Source: Mesostigma viride (lineage: Eukaryota; Streptophyta; Mesostigmatophyceae; Mesostigmatales; Mesostigmataceae). Taken from it: a stretch of 27,500 nucleotides of DNA. The translations under genes and the position numbers were made by a program. Location: the NCBI GenBank assembly GCA_009746045.1, contig RPFO01000154.1:1770753-1798252 (forward strand), in the 5' to 3' direction. Below the pieces are notes generated by a model. That model saw nothing but the letters and a program-made list of their open reading frames with translations, searched no databases and was not told the origin of the DNA. Every line of letters begins with the position of its first letter. Positions within the stretch are counted from its first letter, which is position 1. Positions 1 through 10,642 of this stretch are shown here, piece by piece.

Positions 1-171
1 AATAACGGGAAACGGTTTAACGGGATAAGCAACAGAAGAAAAGAAATAAAATGGCACACAGGCGACAGGGCATCAAACACAAGGGCACGACGTACCATCG
101 GATGACATGGCCCACATGTTGACACCGACTGGCGACAAGAGGCACGCAACGCCACGCACACAAGGTTGGGT

Positions 172-249
172 GGGTTCCGGGTTCCGGGTTCCGGGTTCCG
201 GGTTCCGGGTTTCGAGTTTTGGGTTTTGGGTTTTTGGGTTTAGGGATTA
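172..249 (+). repeat. Telomere-like heptamer array
   Basis: Eleven consecutive units of about 7 bp. Five are GGGTTCC, followed by GGGTTTC, GAGTTTT, GGGTTTT, an 8-base GGGTTTTT, GGGTTTA and GGGATTA. The last units match the permuted plant-type telomere repeat (TTTAGGG), and the array grades from a variant unit into the canonical one. This is seen directly. That it is an interstitial telomeric relic is inference; it could also be an ordinary minisatellite. Confidence 0.6.
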
Positions 250-399
250 GGAATGGACGAGGAATGCATGGATTCCAAGGGCATGGAAATGGTACAAATG
301 GTACAGGATACAGTATATGAACATGAGATGCATCCATAGCGGTTGGCCCAGTGGTCCGACACCGACTGGCAATGGTCATGCAGGTGAGGGCGGGAAGAA

Positions 400-442
400 A
401 TGAAAACAACACGCACCCTTCTTCTAAAAGTTGAATTACGTT
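400..442 (-). CDS. Possible second exon of the secreted-protein gene
   Basis: On the minus strand a 30-base pyrimidine-rich stretch ends in TTCCAG at 443-449. The bases after it read NVIQLLEEG in the phase (0) left by the putative donor at 827/826. Joined, the region would read as a continuous amphipathic stretch ending KDFSVLE-NVIQLLEEG. The left end of this exon is not determined. A GTGCGT donor just after EEG is possible. This is a splice inference from consensus sites and phase only. Confidence 0.3.
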
Positions 443-826
443 CTGGAAGAAGTGGAAAAAAGACATCATGAAAAGAGCGCAGCGTGAGTGGGGCGGCCCG
501 CTCGTCACCTCCATCGACCGTGGCAGTGCCAGGCATTCCTTCAGGAAGCCCTCACGGCTCGAGATCACCAAGCCACTAGAACCTGGCTGCTCTTCACACC
601 TCCAGCCTACGCCCAAGGCAGGAACCCACGCCCGCGATGCCCCCCACCCACTGTGTGGCCATGCATGCACACCCCCACCTGCGACACCCCCCACCCATTA
701 TGTGGCCATGCTCGCGAATCTCCAACACACTACTGCCCTTGCCCTCGTGCCGCCAGTTGACCTGGTGATTGCACAACCAGACACACCACGACAGGCCCAG
801 CCCCTGTGCACTGCATCCGTAAATAC

Positions 827-1780
827 CTCCAGCACGCTGAAGTCCTTGGCCTTGTGCCGCGAGATGACCTGGTGCACGCTCTTCGCCGCCTTCTCCAGCG
901 TGAGCTGCACCTTGATGTCACCGCCGCCGACCTCGTCGTCCACATTCGCCGGCGACTTGCAGTTGGGCCGCCGGTCCCGCGCTATAGTGACCGCTTGAGT
1001 GCTATCCACCGTGCCGTCGTAGCGCTCCAGGAGGAGCGGGGCCATCTTTCTTACAGGTGAGGCCGGTGCCGCGCCCAGGCCCCCCTTTTTCAAGGGGGTA
1101 GCGGGCTGGCCCTTGGGGGCCGGGCCCTTAGGGGGGCCCCCGTCCTTATTGCCAGGGAGGATCTTGTTCATAAGGCCCTTGCTCGCTGCCATGAATTTCC
1201 CAGAGGTGCTACTAGCAGCCGCAGGACTAGCGGCAGCCCCCTTTCCGGTCTTTGAAGGGCCAGGCTTTGCTGGGGCAGCCTTGCTAAAAGTGCCGCCTTT
1301 GACTGGCGCGCCCTTGGCAGGGACCCCTTTGCTTGGGACTCCCTTGCCAGGGGCTGACAGTGAATATCTGGTGGGGGCAGCCTTGGCATAACCTCCCCTG
1401 GCTGGTGGCGCCCCTTTCAAGGGAAGGTATGCTTTGGTTGGCGCCGCTTTGCCCGCGACCAGCGGCTTCTTGCCAGAGGCGACGGCTTGTTTTGCCCCGC
1501 CGACGCCTTTCACGGCGGCTTTCGCCGGTGGAGCGTCCTCGCCTTTCTTCTTGCCGAAGCCGAGGGACCATAGCAGTGCCCGGTGGTACTTCCGTACAGG
1601 TTGGCCATGCATCGCGTAGTCCAGGCCGTCCTCGTGCGCTGCGGCAAGATCCACCCCTAGTTCCACAGATACTCCTACGCTGCCACCCGCGGCGGTATCG
1701 ATGTCCGATAGCATCCGAGCAGATGCACCCGCCACCAGGAAAGCCGACCACAGGCTAATGAGGATGGCTATCCGACCCAT
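827..1780 (-). CDS. Secreted Lys/Ala/Pro/Gly-rich protein, first exon
   Basis: I do not recognise the family. The ATG at 1780 is preferred because the next in-frame codon upstream used as a start (1831) is TTG, and because residues 1-21 then form a clear signal peptide (MGRIAILISLWSAFLVAGASA). Residues of about 75-260 are low-complexity, dominated by K, A, P and G in repeated KGxP / KAAP-type units, suggesting an extracellular or cell-wall protein. After this comes a more ordinary segment containing KAAKSVHQVISRHKAKDF. The open frame runs on to 698, but the end of that reading is unconvincing. A GAG|GTATTT donor lies at 827/826 in phase 0. A strong acceptor (long pyrimidine run, TTCCAG) lies at 443, and the exon beginning at 442 would continue in frame with NVIQLLEEG. 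The 3' end is therefore unresolved. That the product is secreted is inferred from the signal peptide only. Confidence 0.55.
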
Positions 1781-2582
1781 GCCGCGATAAACGTCAAGCA
1801 ACAAACGTTGGAAGGTTACTGACCGGGTCAATTCGCCTACTGATGACCCGTGGTGTATGCAACGATCTCACAACGTGCATGCATGTCTTTCCGCGGAATA
1901 GTGCATGCCACTTCCTCCCTCGCGTGAGCGAGCAGTGAAGGTGTTGACAAAGCAATGGCGCCCTCGCGGGTATACTACAAACCACGCACAACAGCAAATT
2001 GCTCTACGTCGCTTTCCTTTTGGCAAATGAGCAACGACCTAAATTGATTCAAGGACCCCATCCACGCATAGGTACCCCCCAGGCAGCTGCCGCGGGCGAT
2101 GGCGTCCGCGTGTGTCTAGAGTAAACAATGCTTAATCCAACCGACGACATTATGCACCGAATGAACAAAATGTGCCGAGCTGGAAACGTTGTTATCCATT
2201 TCCAAGTATCCTGGCCAAGCCTAAGCAACTCGCGCTGGTTCACCTCCGTCCTGCAAGCGATGACCGCAGTTTTTCCTTGCTGTTTCTAAGGTATCACCCA
2301 TGCTTTTTTGTGCTCAATGCTCACTGCTGACAGCTGAGCAACCTACATAAGCTTGACCCGCCTGGCCGGCCTGCCCCTCTCCAGATTCAGTTTCCGTAGA
2401 TTTCCACCGCTCACTTCCATCCTGCAATAACTCTCCGTCATTGTGGCACCGATCTTGGAGTAAATAAAATAAATAACTATACAATTGGTTAATACTATGG
2501 TGCAAGATGTCCATCAGTAGTCAGTCTGTTGAGTTGAGTGGAGTTGAGATTTTTCCCGCCGACAGGGTTATTTTTTTCCAGG
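1781..2582. other. Intergenic region upstream of the secreted-protein gene
   Basis: There is no convincing coding sequence. The open frames here are short and show no domain or signal. The stretch next to 1780 should contain the promoter of the minus-strand gene, but I see no unambiguous TATA box. The right end (about 2520-2582) is T-rich and leads into the LINE target site. Confidence 0.4.
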
Positions 2583-2602
2583 TAAATAGGTGTACGTTTA
2601 TT
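2583..2602. repeat. LINE target-site duplication, left copy
   Basis: The 20-base sequence TAAATAGGTGTACGTTTATT is repeated exactly at 12897-12916, bracketing the LINE. A third copy lies at 14273-14292 in reverse orientation. In that third copy it is flanked by CCAGG on one side and by TCCAAATATAGCCA-like sequence on the other, which is the left and right outer flank joined without the LINE. Confidence 0.85.
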
Positions 2603-2605
2603 TCC

Positions 2606-2683
2606 GGGTAAATGGGTATTTTTATTAACCAATAGGAATATCATTAGGTGAAGAGGTACCACGTATCGACCAGCTGGTTACCC
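2606..2683 (-). repeat. LINE 3' tail, copy 1
   Basis: These 78 bases are the 3'-terminal part of the LINE (minus strand). They match 14931-15008 (plus strand) with only 3 mismatches, ending AATAAAAATACCCATTTACC just before the target-site duplication. A diverged relative is at about 14110-14160. A short conserved tail is expected where a reverse transcriptase recognises the 3' end of its RNA. Confidence 0.8.
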
Positions 2684-2839
2684 TCTGAGGGTAGTGTGAT
2701 AGGTGAAAGGTTTAGAAAGGAGCATTGTGTGACCAGGGGAGCCAAGTGACGCGCGTAAGGTCACCGTGAGGAATGCAGGTAACTGAACACCCTGTTGCGT
2801 CCCAGGAGAGCATGGAAGAGCTCCAAGGGGCTGGGCTTG

Positions 2840-5800
2840 TCATTGTTGGGCCCGGGGTCCCACACCTTGTATTGTTCTTGCGCCAAGAGCCAAGCCGGCG
2901 CGACGCATTGCTGAGTTCCAGAGAAAGATAAACCGCCTCACCACGGCGGCTTTGGTGTATTCGTGCCGCACTTTGAAAACCGTCTCGTTCCGGATAGTCC
3001 AGATCGCGTATAGCATATTTGTTCGGAGCCATACCCAGGCTAGTTGACTGTTGGATAGCTCCTCCCCGGGGGTCCCCGCCATACCGAATATGATACAACG
3101 CACGGATAGCGTTAGTGTGGAATGTGGTAGCGCGGTCCATGCGGACCATACGTTAAACAACCATTGCCACACCCCGCTCACTTGGCAGTAGAGAAAGCGG
3201 TGCTCAATTGTTTCCGAAGGGAAGGTGCACAGGCATGTCGCATCGTGGTGAAACCGGCTGCTGAGGGTCGCGTTTACCCCGATGGCTCTGTGCAGTAAAA
3301 GATGTTGAATGTCGGTCGCTCTGCGGTCCACCAAAGGGTGATCGACCGCCAGGTGATAAGTTTAATCCAACTGTATCCAGGCCATTGAAAGCCCCATCGT
3401 GGGCGGCCAGGGTGGAGCTTATGGTTCTCGTGCAATAAAATGTCATAACCCCATTCTGCCGTGTACTCGTAAAGACATTTGCTGATCCTAGACATCCCCT
3501 TGGTCAGGGTCCAGCCAAATTCCAGGGGGTCCAATGGTAAAGTATCCAATCTCGTATTGCCTACGTGTAACCAAGTGATGGCCTCCGCCGGGGTCGTGGG
3601 GTCCGGCTGGAACATGCAGGACCTTGATACTAACCACGGGACCATCCGGATACGGTGACATTGGTGGGCTGGAAGACAGACACATAATGTCGCCAACTGA
3701 TTGAGGCAACCATTGTGGCCTGGAAGGGTGTCGGCCACTTGGACTTGAATTCCGGCCGGAGGCAACACTCCCCGGACCAGACCTTTGCATGTGGATGTGA
3801 TCCCGTCTGGGTAAAAACTGATCCAATCACCCGGTTGGAGGGCCTTGCGTGGGGCCATCATCAGAGCATGCCATGTAGCTGGGATGGCCTGGATGAGGGT
3901 GTTCCAAGCGTGTAGCGATGGCATGTTTTGCACCCAAGCATTAACTTCAGTGTATGCCCGTAACCGATATCTGTCCCCCTGCCACGCGTAGAGATCGAGC
4001 ACTCTCAGAACAGGGGGTGATGCGCACAGGAAGCCAGCATAAGGGTTGTGCCCATGTAACGTGCCCAAGGGCTTGCGCGCATTGTCCACGATCAAATCAT
4101 TGAAATAAAGAATCTGTCGTGCAACCTCCTCACGAGTGGTGGGAAAAACGAGGCGCCCAGGTTTGAGCTTGTGATAACCTAACCATAGGCGCGACCAGTA
4201 CCAGGGGAGCCCCTTGTATGATATCAGTGTGCAGCCAAGTACTCCAGCGTCAAGGTGCCATGATGTGCCATTAGCATGGGTGTAAATAGCGGAGAGAGAC
4301 TCTTTTGCCAACAGGCAGCCAGGGTGCGTGTTCACTTCCATGTACACGCTGATCACTTGTTTAGCATACATCGACCACAAGCGCCATTGTATGTTGTGTA
4401 GCCCTAGACCACCGTGCAACCATGACATAAAGGACATATCCCGGCTGATCCAACCATGTACCGTGTGAGATATCAAACCTTTTGTTTCCAAACAAAGTTG
4501 CTGCCGATGCGTTGGATAAGCTGTATGGTATGATCGTTGGGAGGGTGTGCCAGACAGTAGTATAAAACCTTGGAGAACAAGAGTTGGTTGACGATTAGTG
4601 CTTTTCCTCGTAAGCTCATCCGCTGGACGCCACCCCACCGCCCTGCCGTGAGGAGCACTCCTGCAAGTTTGCCCACGTGGTTGGTTTCGTCATATAAAAA
4701 CGCACGATGTTCAGCCAAACGTCCCTCTGGCGTGCAGCCAATGGGGCAATTGTGCAAAAGATGGTGTTCACCTGGTTTGACCCATGTCATGGCCAGGTGA
4801 GAGGGGTTTATCCGAGATGGGTTGGGTTTGCCGATGTGCAGTCCCGTGGACTTTTGCACATTACAACGTTGTTGTGAGGCCACAGAGTACGTGTTGATAT
4901 TTTCCAAGACAGCATTCACTTCCTGTAGAGAGATGCAAACATTGGTGGTGTCATCCACATAGGCTATCTGTACAATACCTTTGGCACTGCCTGCAAGCGG
5001 GAAGCCCTGCAGACGAGGGTCGTGCTGGTGGAGCCAAAACAATCCTGCGTGTGCCAGTAGGAACAAGATGGGGGACATACAATCTCCTTGGGGGAGGGAT
5101 CTTGAGCTGTGGCCAAGTGCAGATTTGTGACCGTTGATAAGGATGTACCAGGTTAGCGATTTGATCATTCCCATGATGACCGTTAGGATGCGTGGGCCAA
5201 ACCCTAAGCCGATCAATATGTGTCGGAGGTATGCCCAGCACATGCGGTCAAACGCTTTTTCAAAGTCCCAGAAGAGGATAAAGCCAGCAATGTCGTCGCG
5301 CCATGCCTTCTCTACTATGTCCATTATGAGGGTGATGCTATCGTTGATATGGAGGTTAGCACGGAAGCCTACTTGCTCCGGGCCTATAAGGCAGTCGAGA
5401 ACAGAGTAGAGCCTTTGCTGAATTATCTTGCTAATGATTTTGTACGCAACCGTAAGGAGGCGTATTGGCCGGTAATTTTTCCACTGTGTTTTGTCACCCT
5501 TTTTGAACAATAAAATGAGGGCTGTTTCGGCCCATTGACCCGTAATTTGTCCATGTTGCCAGATTTCTAGTATGCATTGATAGAAATCTACGTGTAAAAG
5601 GGACCAAAAAGTTTTCCAAAACTCGATGGGAAGCCCATCCACCCCTGGGGCACTACCGGTCCGGATGTTTTGCATGGCATTAGTAGCCTCCTCCATGGAG
5701 GGGGTTTGGTCTAGTTGGTGTTGTTGCGCAAGTGTGAGGCGGCGTGGGATAGCTTGTAAAATTTTTGCTATGGCCGCGTCGGCTTCGGGGTTGGGTTCAT

Positions 5801-6593
5801 TTTGGAACAGCGAGGTGTAGAAACGATGTCCACTTTCTAGGATGGGGGTTGTGGCCGTGTGTGTGCCTTGTTCATCCTGGATTTCTGAAATGATTGAGTT
5901 GGATTTTAGTGGTGGAATAAGTGCGAAAAAATCTTTCGTCATGCGTTCGCCTACCTGATGCCACCACAGATTTTCAGAGTCTAAAGCTAGGGCGTGTCTT
6001 TCAAAACGGAGTTTGTCGAGTTCAGTTTGTGAACTTTGAAGTCGAGCTTGTTCGTAGTGGTTTAGGTGGGGTTTCAGCTGTAGCTTGTTGACTATGCGTT
6101 GGTGAATTCGGTATGCGCGGCCTTTCTCCCGACGTACGTTTAGGGAGTAGGTATGTGAATATTCTAGCATTTTGGCTAGGCCTTCCTGCATCCACGTGCA
6201 GCAGTCAGTGTAGCTATCCTTGTGAGTTCGCCAATTGCTCCAACGTTGCATGATCTCAAAATAAAACTGATCGTCTTGTAGAAGGATTTTATTGATGCGA
6301 GGGATGCCTGGGCCCCGTGGGGCCTGGGTGTGGTGGGCTAGCGTGACAATGCATGGGTAATGGTCTGAGAAGGCTGTGGAGCGTTCTACGCTGGCGTGGC
6401 AGACTAAATCGGCCCATTTGGGCGTGATATATATTTTATCCAAGCGACGGGTTGTGCGAACGCCCAGACGAGTGGCCAGCCAAGTGTGCTCCTGATCCCG
6501 TGACCGAATGACATCCTGCAAATTCACAACACCTTGAAATGGCCTTTTTTTTACATAAATTCTGGCCCATGGCAAGTTTATGGTTGGATTGAC
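2840..6593 (-). pseudogene. LINE ORF2, C-terminal part: endonuclease end, reverse transcriptase, zf-RVT
   Basis: This decodes in three frames. From 6593 to 4473 an open frame begins with the distal endonuclease half: RRLDKIYI followed by the catalytic AFSDHYP, about residues 43-74 counting from 6575. It continues with the reverse transcriptase: NYRPIRLL, WDFEKAFD (about residue 435), SLPQGDCMSPILF, and the active-site AYVDD (about residue 537; YVDD replaces the more usual YADD of LINEs). A frameshift near 4480 moves the reading into 3274-4490 (HGGLGLHNIQ, the motif that follows the RT in plant LINEs). A second shift near 3300 leads to 2840-3334, with a C-x-C, SETIEH and FLYC pattern typical of the zf-RVT domain. 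The 5' end is cut by the insertion: an in-frame TAG lies at 6594-6596. It is a pseudogene, although the RT catalytic motifs are still intact. Confidence 0.88.
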
Positions 6594-6847
6594 CTAGGAT
6601 TGGATCCCACGACTCCCCGGGATGTGTCTGGCTAGTGGTGGAGTAGTTGAGTCAAAATGTTAAGTTTACGTGGTATTCCCTGCTTAAGTTAACTCCAGAT
6701 CCAAGGCCAAAACTGGCCACCTAAACCACTTGCACTTGCATAGCAACAATAATTGATATCAGATTATGCTGTAACTTTGCAAGGGTGACGAATACGAGTT
6801 GTTCTGACCTTGTACAAAGTTCTAGGGCATTCGGAGCCCTATTTAGT

Positions 6848-6881
6848 GACAAATGCTAGCAAAATAGTGCTAGCATTTGTC
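6848..6881. repeat. Perfect 14-bp hairpin
   Basis: GACAAATGCTAGCA at 6848-6861 and its exact reverse complement at 6868-6881, separated by 6 bases. The words GGAGCCC precede both this hairpin and the next one at about 7008, so the two are probably related. Confidence 0.8.
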
Positions 6882-7007
6882 GTAAATGGCAATTTTTAAT
6901 TAATATTAAATCCAAATAATGTCAGAATGACACCCAAACCTATTGTCATCATGCCAACACCTGACACAGGGTCCCCACAATTCATGTGCAAAAATTCAGA
7001 TCATACG

Positions 7008-7053
7008 GAGCCCAAAATGGTGACATTTGCCTGCATTTGTCACCATTTTGGCT
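7008..7053. repeat. Imperfect 22-bp hairpin
   Basis: The left arm starts GAGCCCAAAATGGTGACA and the right arm ends TGTCACCATTTTGGCTC, so the pairing is nearly complete with a one-base bulge. It is followed by a run of T. It resembles the hairpin at 6848 in its GGAGCCC lead and in having GACA/TGTC at the same place. Confidence 0.7.
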
Positions 7054-7556
7054 CTTTTTTATCACAATTTTAACAACACTAACCACCAAGACACTCCCCA
7101 AGCTAGGGCACATCATGTTAATTCTTTGCAGGCAACTCAAGAATGACTAGTACAAACAGCGTGCAAAACCTTGGGGCATGTGAATGCCTGAGTGGTGACC
7201 ATAGCTAGCAGAATGTATAATGTAAGGTAGACATTGCCAGTATGCCACATTGCTGTGATGCGCAGTGCACGTCCATATATACCCCATAACACCATACCTT
7301 TAAACTACTTGGCACATTGCAAAATGGGAAGGAAAGGTGGACAATACATGCCACGTCACTAGAACACAGCCATTTGGTTGCTACCAACACGCACCATGCG
7401 TGATATATACGTGTAATACATGTCAAGAACATGCCGAGCGAACATCAAGGTGAAGTGACACCCAGCCGCTGGCACATGTCACCTGGCATCCACGTATGCT
7501 CACGTGATATGGTATTGGCATATCCCATGTCTCCATCTCTTGTGCTTTGTGGGCAC

Positions 7557-8785
7557 CGAGCCACCCATGCAGTAACCCACCCATGCAGCCACCTGGTCAC
7601 CCACCCAATGAACTGCTTACACTCTTGCGCGCCCGTGCACCCAGCCACCCACACGTCCACCCACCTAGTGACCAAAGCCAGCCAGCCAGCCGTGCACGTG
7701 CTAACCCACCTTATTATATAACCATGCATGCACCTAGGCACCCAACCAGCTTAACCAACCCACTTGGACATTCACCCACCCAGCAAGGCACCTGCGCTTG
7801 CAACCCACACACCTAGAATAGGTAATAAGGAAGCACTCACCCATCCAATGAGCCAACCACCCAACCACCCAACCACCTAAACACCCAGCCAGCATGCCCC
7901 ATAATCCATATGCACCATCCGGCCACCCACCCTTGACCCACCAACCCACCCACCCACTCAACCACTCAGTGCCCCCCCACCCTTATACCCACTGACCCAC
8001 CCACACATGCACTTTCTCAGCCAGCCACCCCCCACCTCACCCCCAACCTACACAGCCCTTCACCAGCGATATCAGGTGAGTCGGTCCCAACCATAAACCC
8101 ACCCACGCATCCATATCTGTGCGCCCACCCGCCCATCTACCCGTCCCTTCGCCCACCGACCCACACCTAGTCATCTACACATCCACCAGCCACCAACCAC
8201 CAATGGCCCATCCACCAACCCACCCACCCACACGCATCCCTAACCACCCAACCACTAACCCACCATCCTCAAACCCATGCAATTGTTTCACTCACACATC
8301 TAACTACCCACCCACTTAGGAGTCTCCAAAGCCTATCATCACGCAGACACCTGGCCATCTGCCTACAACCGATCACCCTAACACTCGTCTACCCATCATG
8401 ACCAGCCACCCATCCACCCACCCTCTCCACCTGCCTGTGCTCCCAGCTACTCGGCCAGCCATTTACCAAGGCATCCACCTTTCAGCCAGCCACCTGCCAT
8501 TGAACCCACCCATGTCTAGGAATCCCTTGAAGCATCTACAGCCTAAGCCTCCCACCCAAGACTTCCAGGGCAACTGAACAACCAACCAACCAATCAACCA
8601 GCTACACAACTACCTAACCACCTAACCACTCAACAACCCGATCACCAAACCACCTAACCACCCAACACCCAAACCAGCCAGGCATGTGCCCGCCCATTTG
8701 CCCTCGCACGCCCGCACCATCAGGTCCCTCCATACACGCCCCGTTCACCTAGCCAGCCACACACCTAGCCAGCCACCTGCCCAAC
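7557..8785. repeat. A/C-rich degenerate minisatellite tract
   Basis: About 1.2 kb of CCACCCA / CAACCAC-type words with very little G or T on the plus strand. The spacing is irregular, so it is a degenerate simple repeat rather than a clean tandem array. On the minus strand it is TGGGTGGG-rich and could form G-quadruplexes. Open frames across it are compositional artefacts (His/Pro/Thr-rich or Trp/Gly/Val-rich). Confidence 0.75.
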
Positions 8786-9953
8786 TCACGCATGAAGTCA
8801 ACGTTAGCCATGCATGGCCTCACGTTGCATCACTTGCATTGCATGGGTAGTTTGCATGAGGCAGCTTCCATCTCGTTGTCAGCAACTGAAAAGGCTCTTT
8901 CTTTACTTTAATGAATGAGCAACAACGTTGGAAACGTTATCCTATCCCTCTTTAAAACAGTCTTTAAATCAGAAAGACGAGGGCAAATATCTGGACAAGG
9001 TGGCAATAACCACTGCAAAATGCACTTGAGAACGTCTTATTAATCCAGCTCTCTACCCTTTGAGAAGCTGCCTTGCGTTAGCAGCGATCCTGGGCCCTCT
9101 AGCTCGCTCACCTCGCTTAATCTGCGCTTCTTTATGGCTGCCGGGAGATGCGAAGCTTGAACCCAGCGTGTCGTGGCGAGGTCCTCTGCCCGGCCCATCA
9201 CACCTCGAAACCGCATGCCGACTAATTAAAAACGATGCCCCCCTTTGCCTTTTGTATCGGGCGTCAAAAGAACGATAAACTCGCTTGGAAAACACTGTCG
9301 CAAAGAGCTTTCTACAGGCATTATAAGCAATTTTCGCAGTTTTTACCGCACTTATTGCACAGCCGGGAGACCATTAGGGACCTTTGCGCGGAATCTCGTG
9401 CACGCCATATGTCCTGCTGGCTTATTGCCGCAGGCTGGCAGTATAGGAAGGTCGGGCATAGCCTAAAGAGGTAATTATCTGACGATAAAGATATGCATTG
9501 CATGACGCAATAAACAGACGGATTTCGCACCCCCCAGTTTATTCACGCAAATGCCGGAAAATTAAAAGCGAAACTCAAAAAACGAAAACACTAACCTCTT
9601 CGGGAATATTATAACGAACAAGCTGAGCTATCGTGCCGGGTTTTTCGTTTCCTCCCGTATCCAGGACCGTGAGACACGTACCACCGAGAAATCTGGATTT
9701 CGCGAAAAAAATTGTGCGCTGCAAAAAAAATATTTGTCCCGCTCAATGCCCTCGTCGCAATCACAGCGCATATCATTCCAAACTTATTCCATGGATTAAT
9801 CGTGATGTAAGCTTCGTTTTGACACCTCAGGCGGCTGAAATGACGCAGGTTTCAGAACGCTAGCTGATGCTCGACCGCCATGGGTGTTTTCGTCGTTTTC
9901 GTCTCTCGCGGCGCGGGAAAAATCTAGATCTCGGACGAAATCCGGACAATAAT

Positions 9954-10604
9954 TTATGTCAAAATTTGGCGGGTTCGCGGTGTTGTGTTCAGGTCTAGAA
10001 TCATGTGTTGGTAAAAGGAGGCTGTACGGTGGGCAGGGTGTTCGTTTAGATCAATGTTAAAATCCCCCATAAGTACTATTTCTTGGCCGTTGGAGATGAG
10101 ATCAGAAACCATTGCAAATATATGCTGGTAGAAAAGGTTTTGTTCAGCCGGCATATCTAGGGTCGGCGCATAGATGGTAATGAGGTAGCCCTGGCTTCCC
10201 GCCCATGTGATAGATTGTCGTGTCCATCTGCCCTGCCATCTAGCCGGGGCTGTGTCTACTTGTAATGTCCATGGCAAGTATGTCATGGTTGGGTTAGGTG
10301 GTTTGCGGTATTGTATGAGTGCAGTTCCCCCTTGGGTAGCCCGAGCCCATCCCCATTGGCATAGTGTTCTAGGTGCAAGTGCTCGGACCGCCCGGAGGGC
10401 GGTACGTTCTGCATCTATCTGAATTTTGTGTTCTTGCAGTCCAAGCCAGATCTCGTGAGAGGGACCAACATATTGATGTAGGAGGCTATCCAATTCTACT
10501 GTAAGTTCCCGGATGCGAGTCATGGTGCGGCCCTGTCCCACTGTGCGGACTCCGTATGTGTTAAGCCCCCTGACATTCCACGAGACTAGCGTTAGTTGGC
10601 TCAT
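9954..10604 (-). pseudogene. LINE ORF2, N-terminal endonuclease fragment
   Basis: It starts at ATG 10604, 38 bases after the end of the ORF1 reading. The product is the first half of an AP-type endonuclease (exonuclease-endonuclease-phosphatase fold). SWNVRGLN lies at residues 8-15, LQEHKI carries the metal-binding Glu, then GGTALI, IYAP and GDFNID. The remaining catalytic motif of the same domain (SDHYP) is found more than 3 kb away, in the frame at 6593-4473. The final residues before the stop at 9954 (after about LNTTPRT) are probably insertion sequence. In the intact element this enzyme nicks target DNA to prime reverse transcription. Confidence 0.85.
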
Positions 10605-10642
10605 AGGATTATGTCGTGGGAAGGCAGAGGTCTTACCTGGTT

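Larger units (their letters stand above)
6594..9953. other. 3.36-kb insertion splitting the LINE endonuclease
   Basis: This DNA separates the two halves of the ORF2 endonuclease domain. It has no recognisable protein: the frames inside are short or are by-products of A/C-rich sequence. From left to right it holds an A+T-rich part with two hairpins (6848-6881 and about 7008-7053), a tract biased to A and C (about 7557-8785), and a CpG- and TTCG-richer segment (about 8990-9950). I could not find matching terminal inverted repeats or a clear target duplication, so its class is unknown, and it may be composite. The exact breakpoints are uncertain by a few tens of bases. Confidence 0.65.

Noticed and set aside
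338-390. TGGCCCAGTGG resembling a tRNA A box
   Set aside because: No matching B box or cloverleaf follows, so neither a tRNA nor a tRNA-derived SINE is supported.
468-998. Plus-strand open frame antisense to the secreted-protein gene
   Set aside because: It overlaps the end of that gene on the other strand, has no signal or domain, and its openness follows from G+C-rich codon structure of the real gene.
1113-1758. Several overlapping frames on both strands around the KAPG-rich region
   Set aside because: They are shadows of a repetitive, low-stop-codon sequence.
7431-8319. His/Pro/Thr-rich and Trp/Gly/Val-rich open frames
   Set aside because: They are compositional artefacts of the A/C-rich tract with no protein features.
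7440-8800. CRISPR-like or satellite array
   Set aside because: No regular repeat-spacer spacing, and the host is eukaryotic; the words are irregular simple repeats.
9053-9530. Small frames on both strands and a GAACCCAGC word suggesting a tRNA-like or SINE sequence
   Set aside because: The T-arm does not pair and no cloverleaf can be drawn; the peptides have no recognisable motif.
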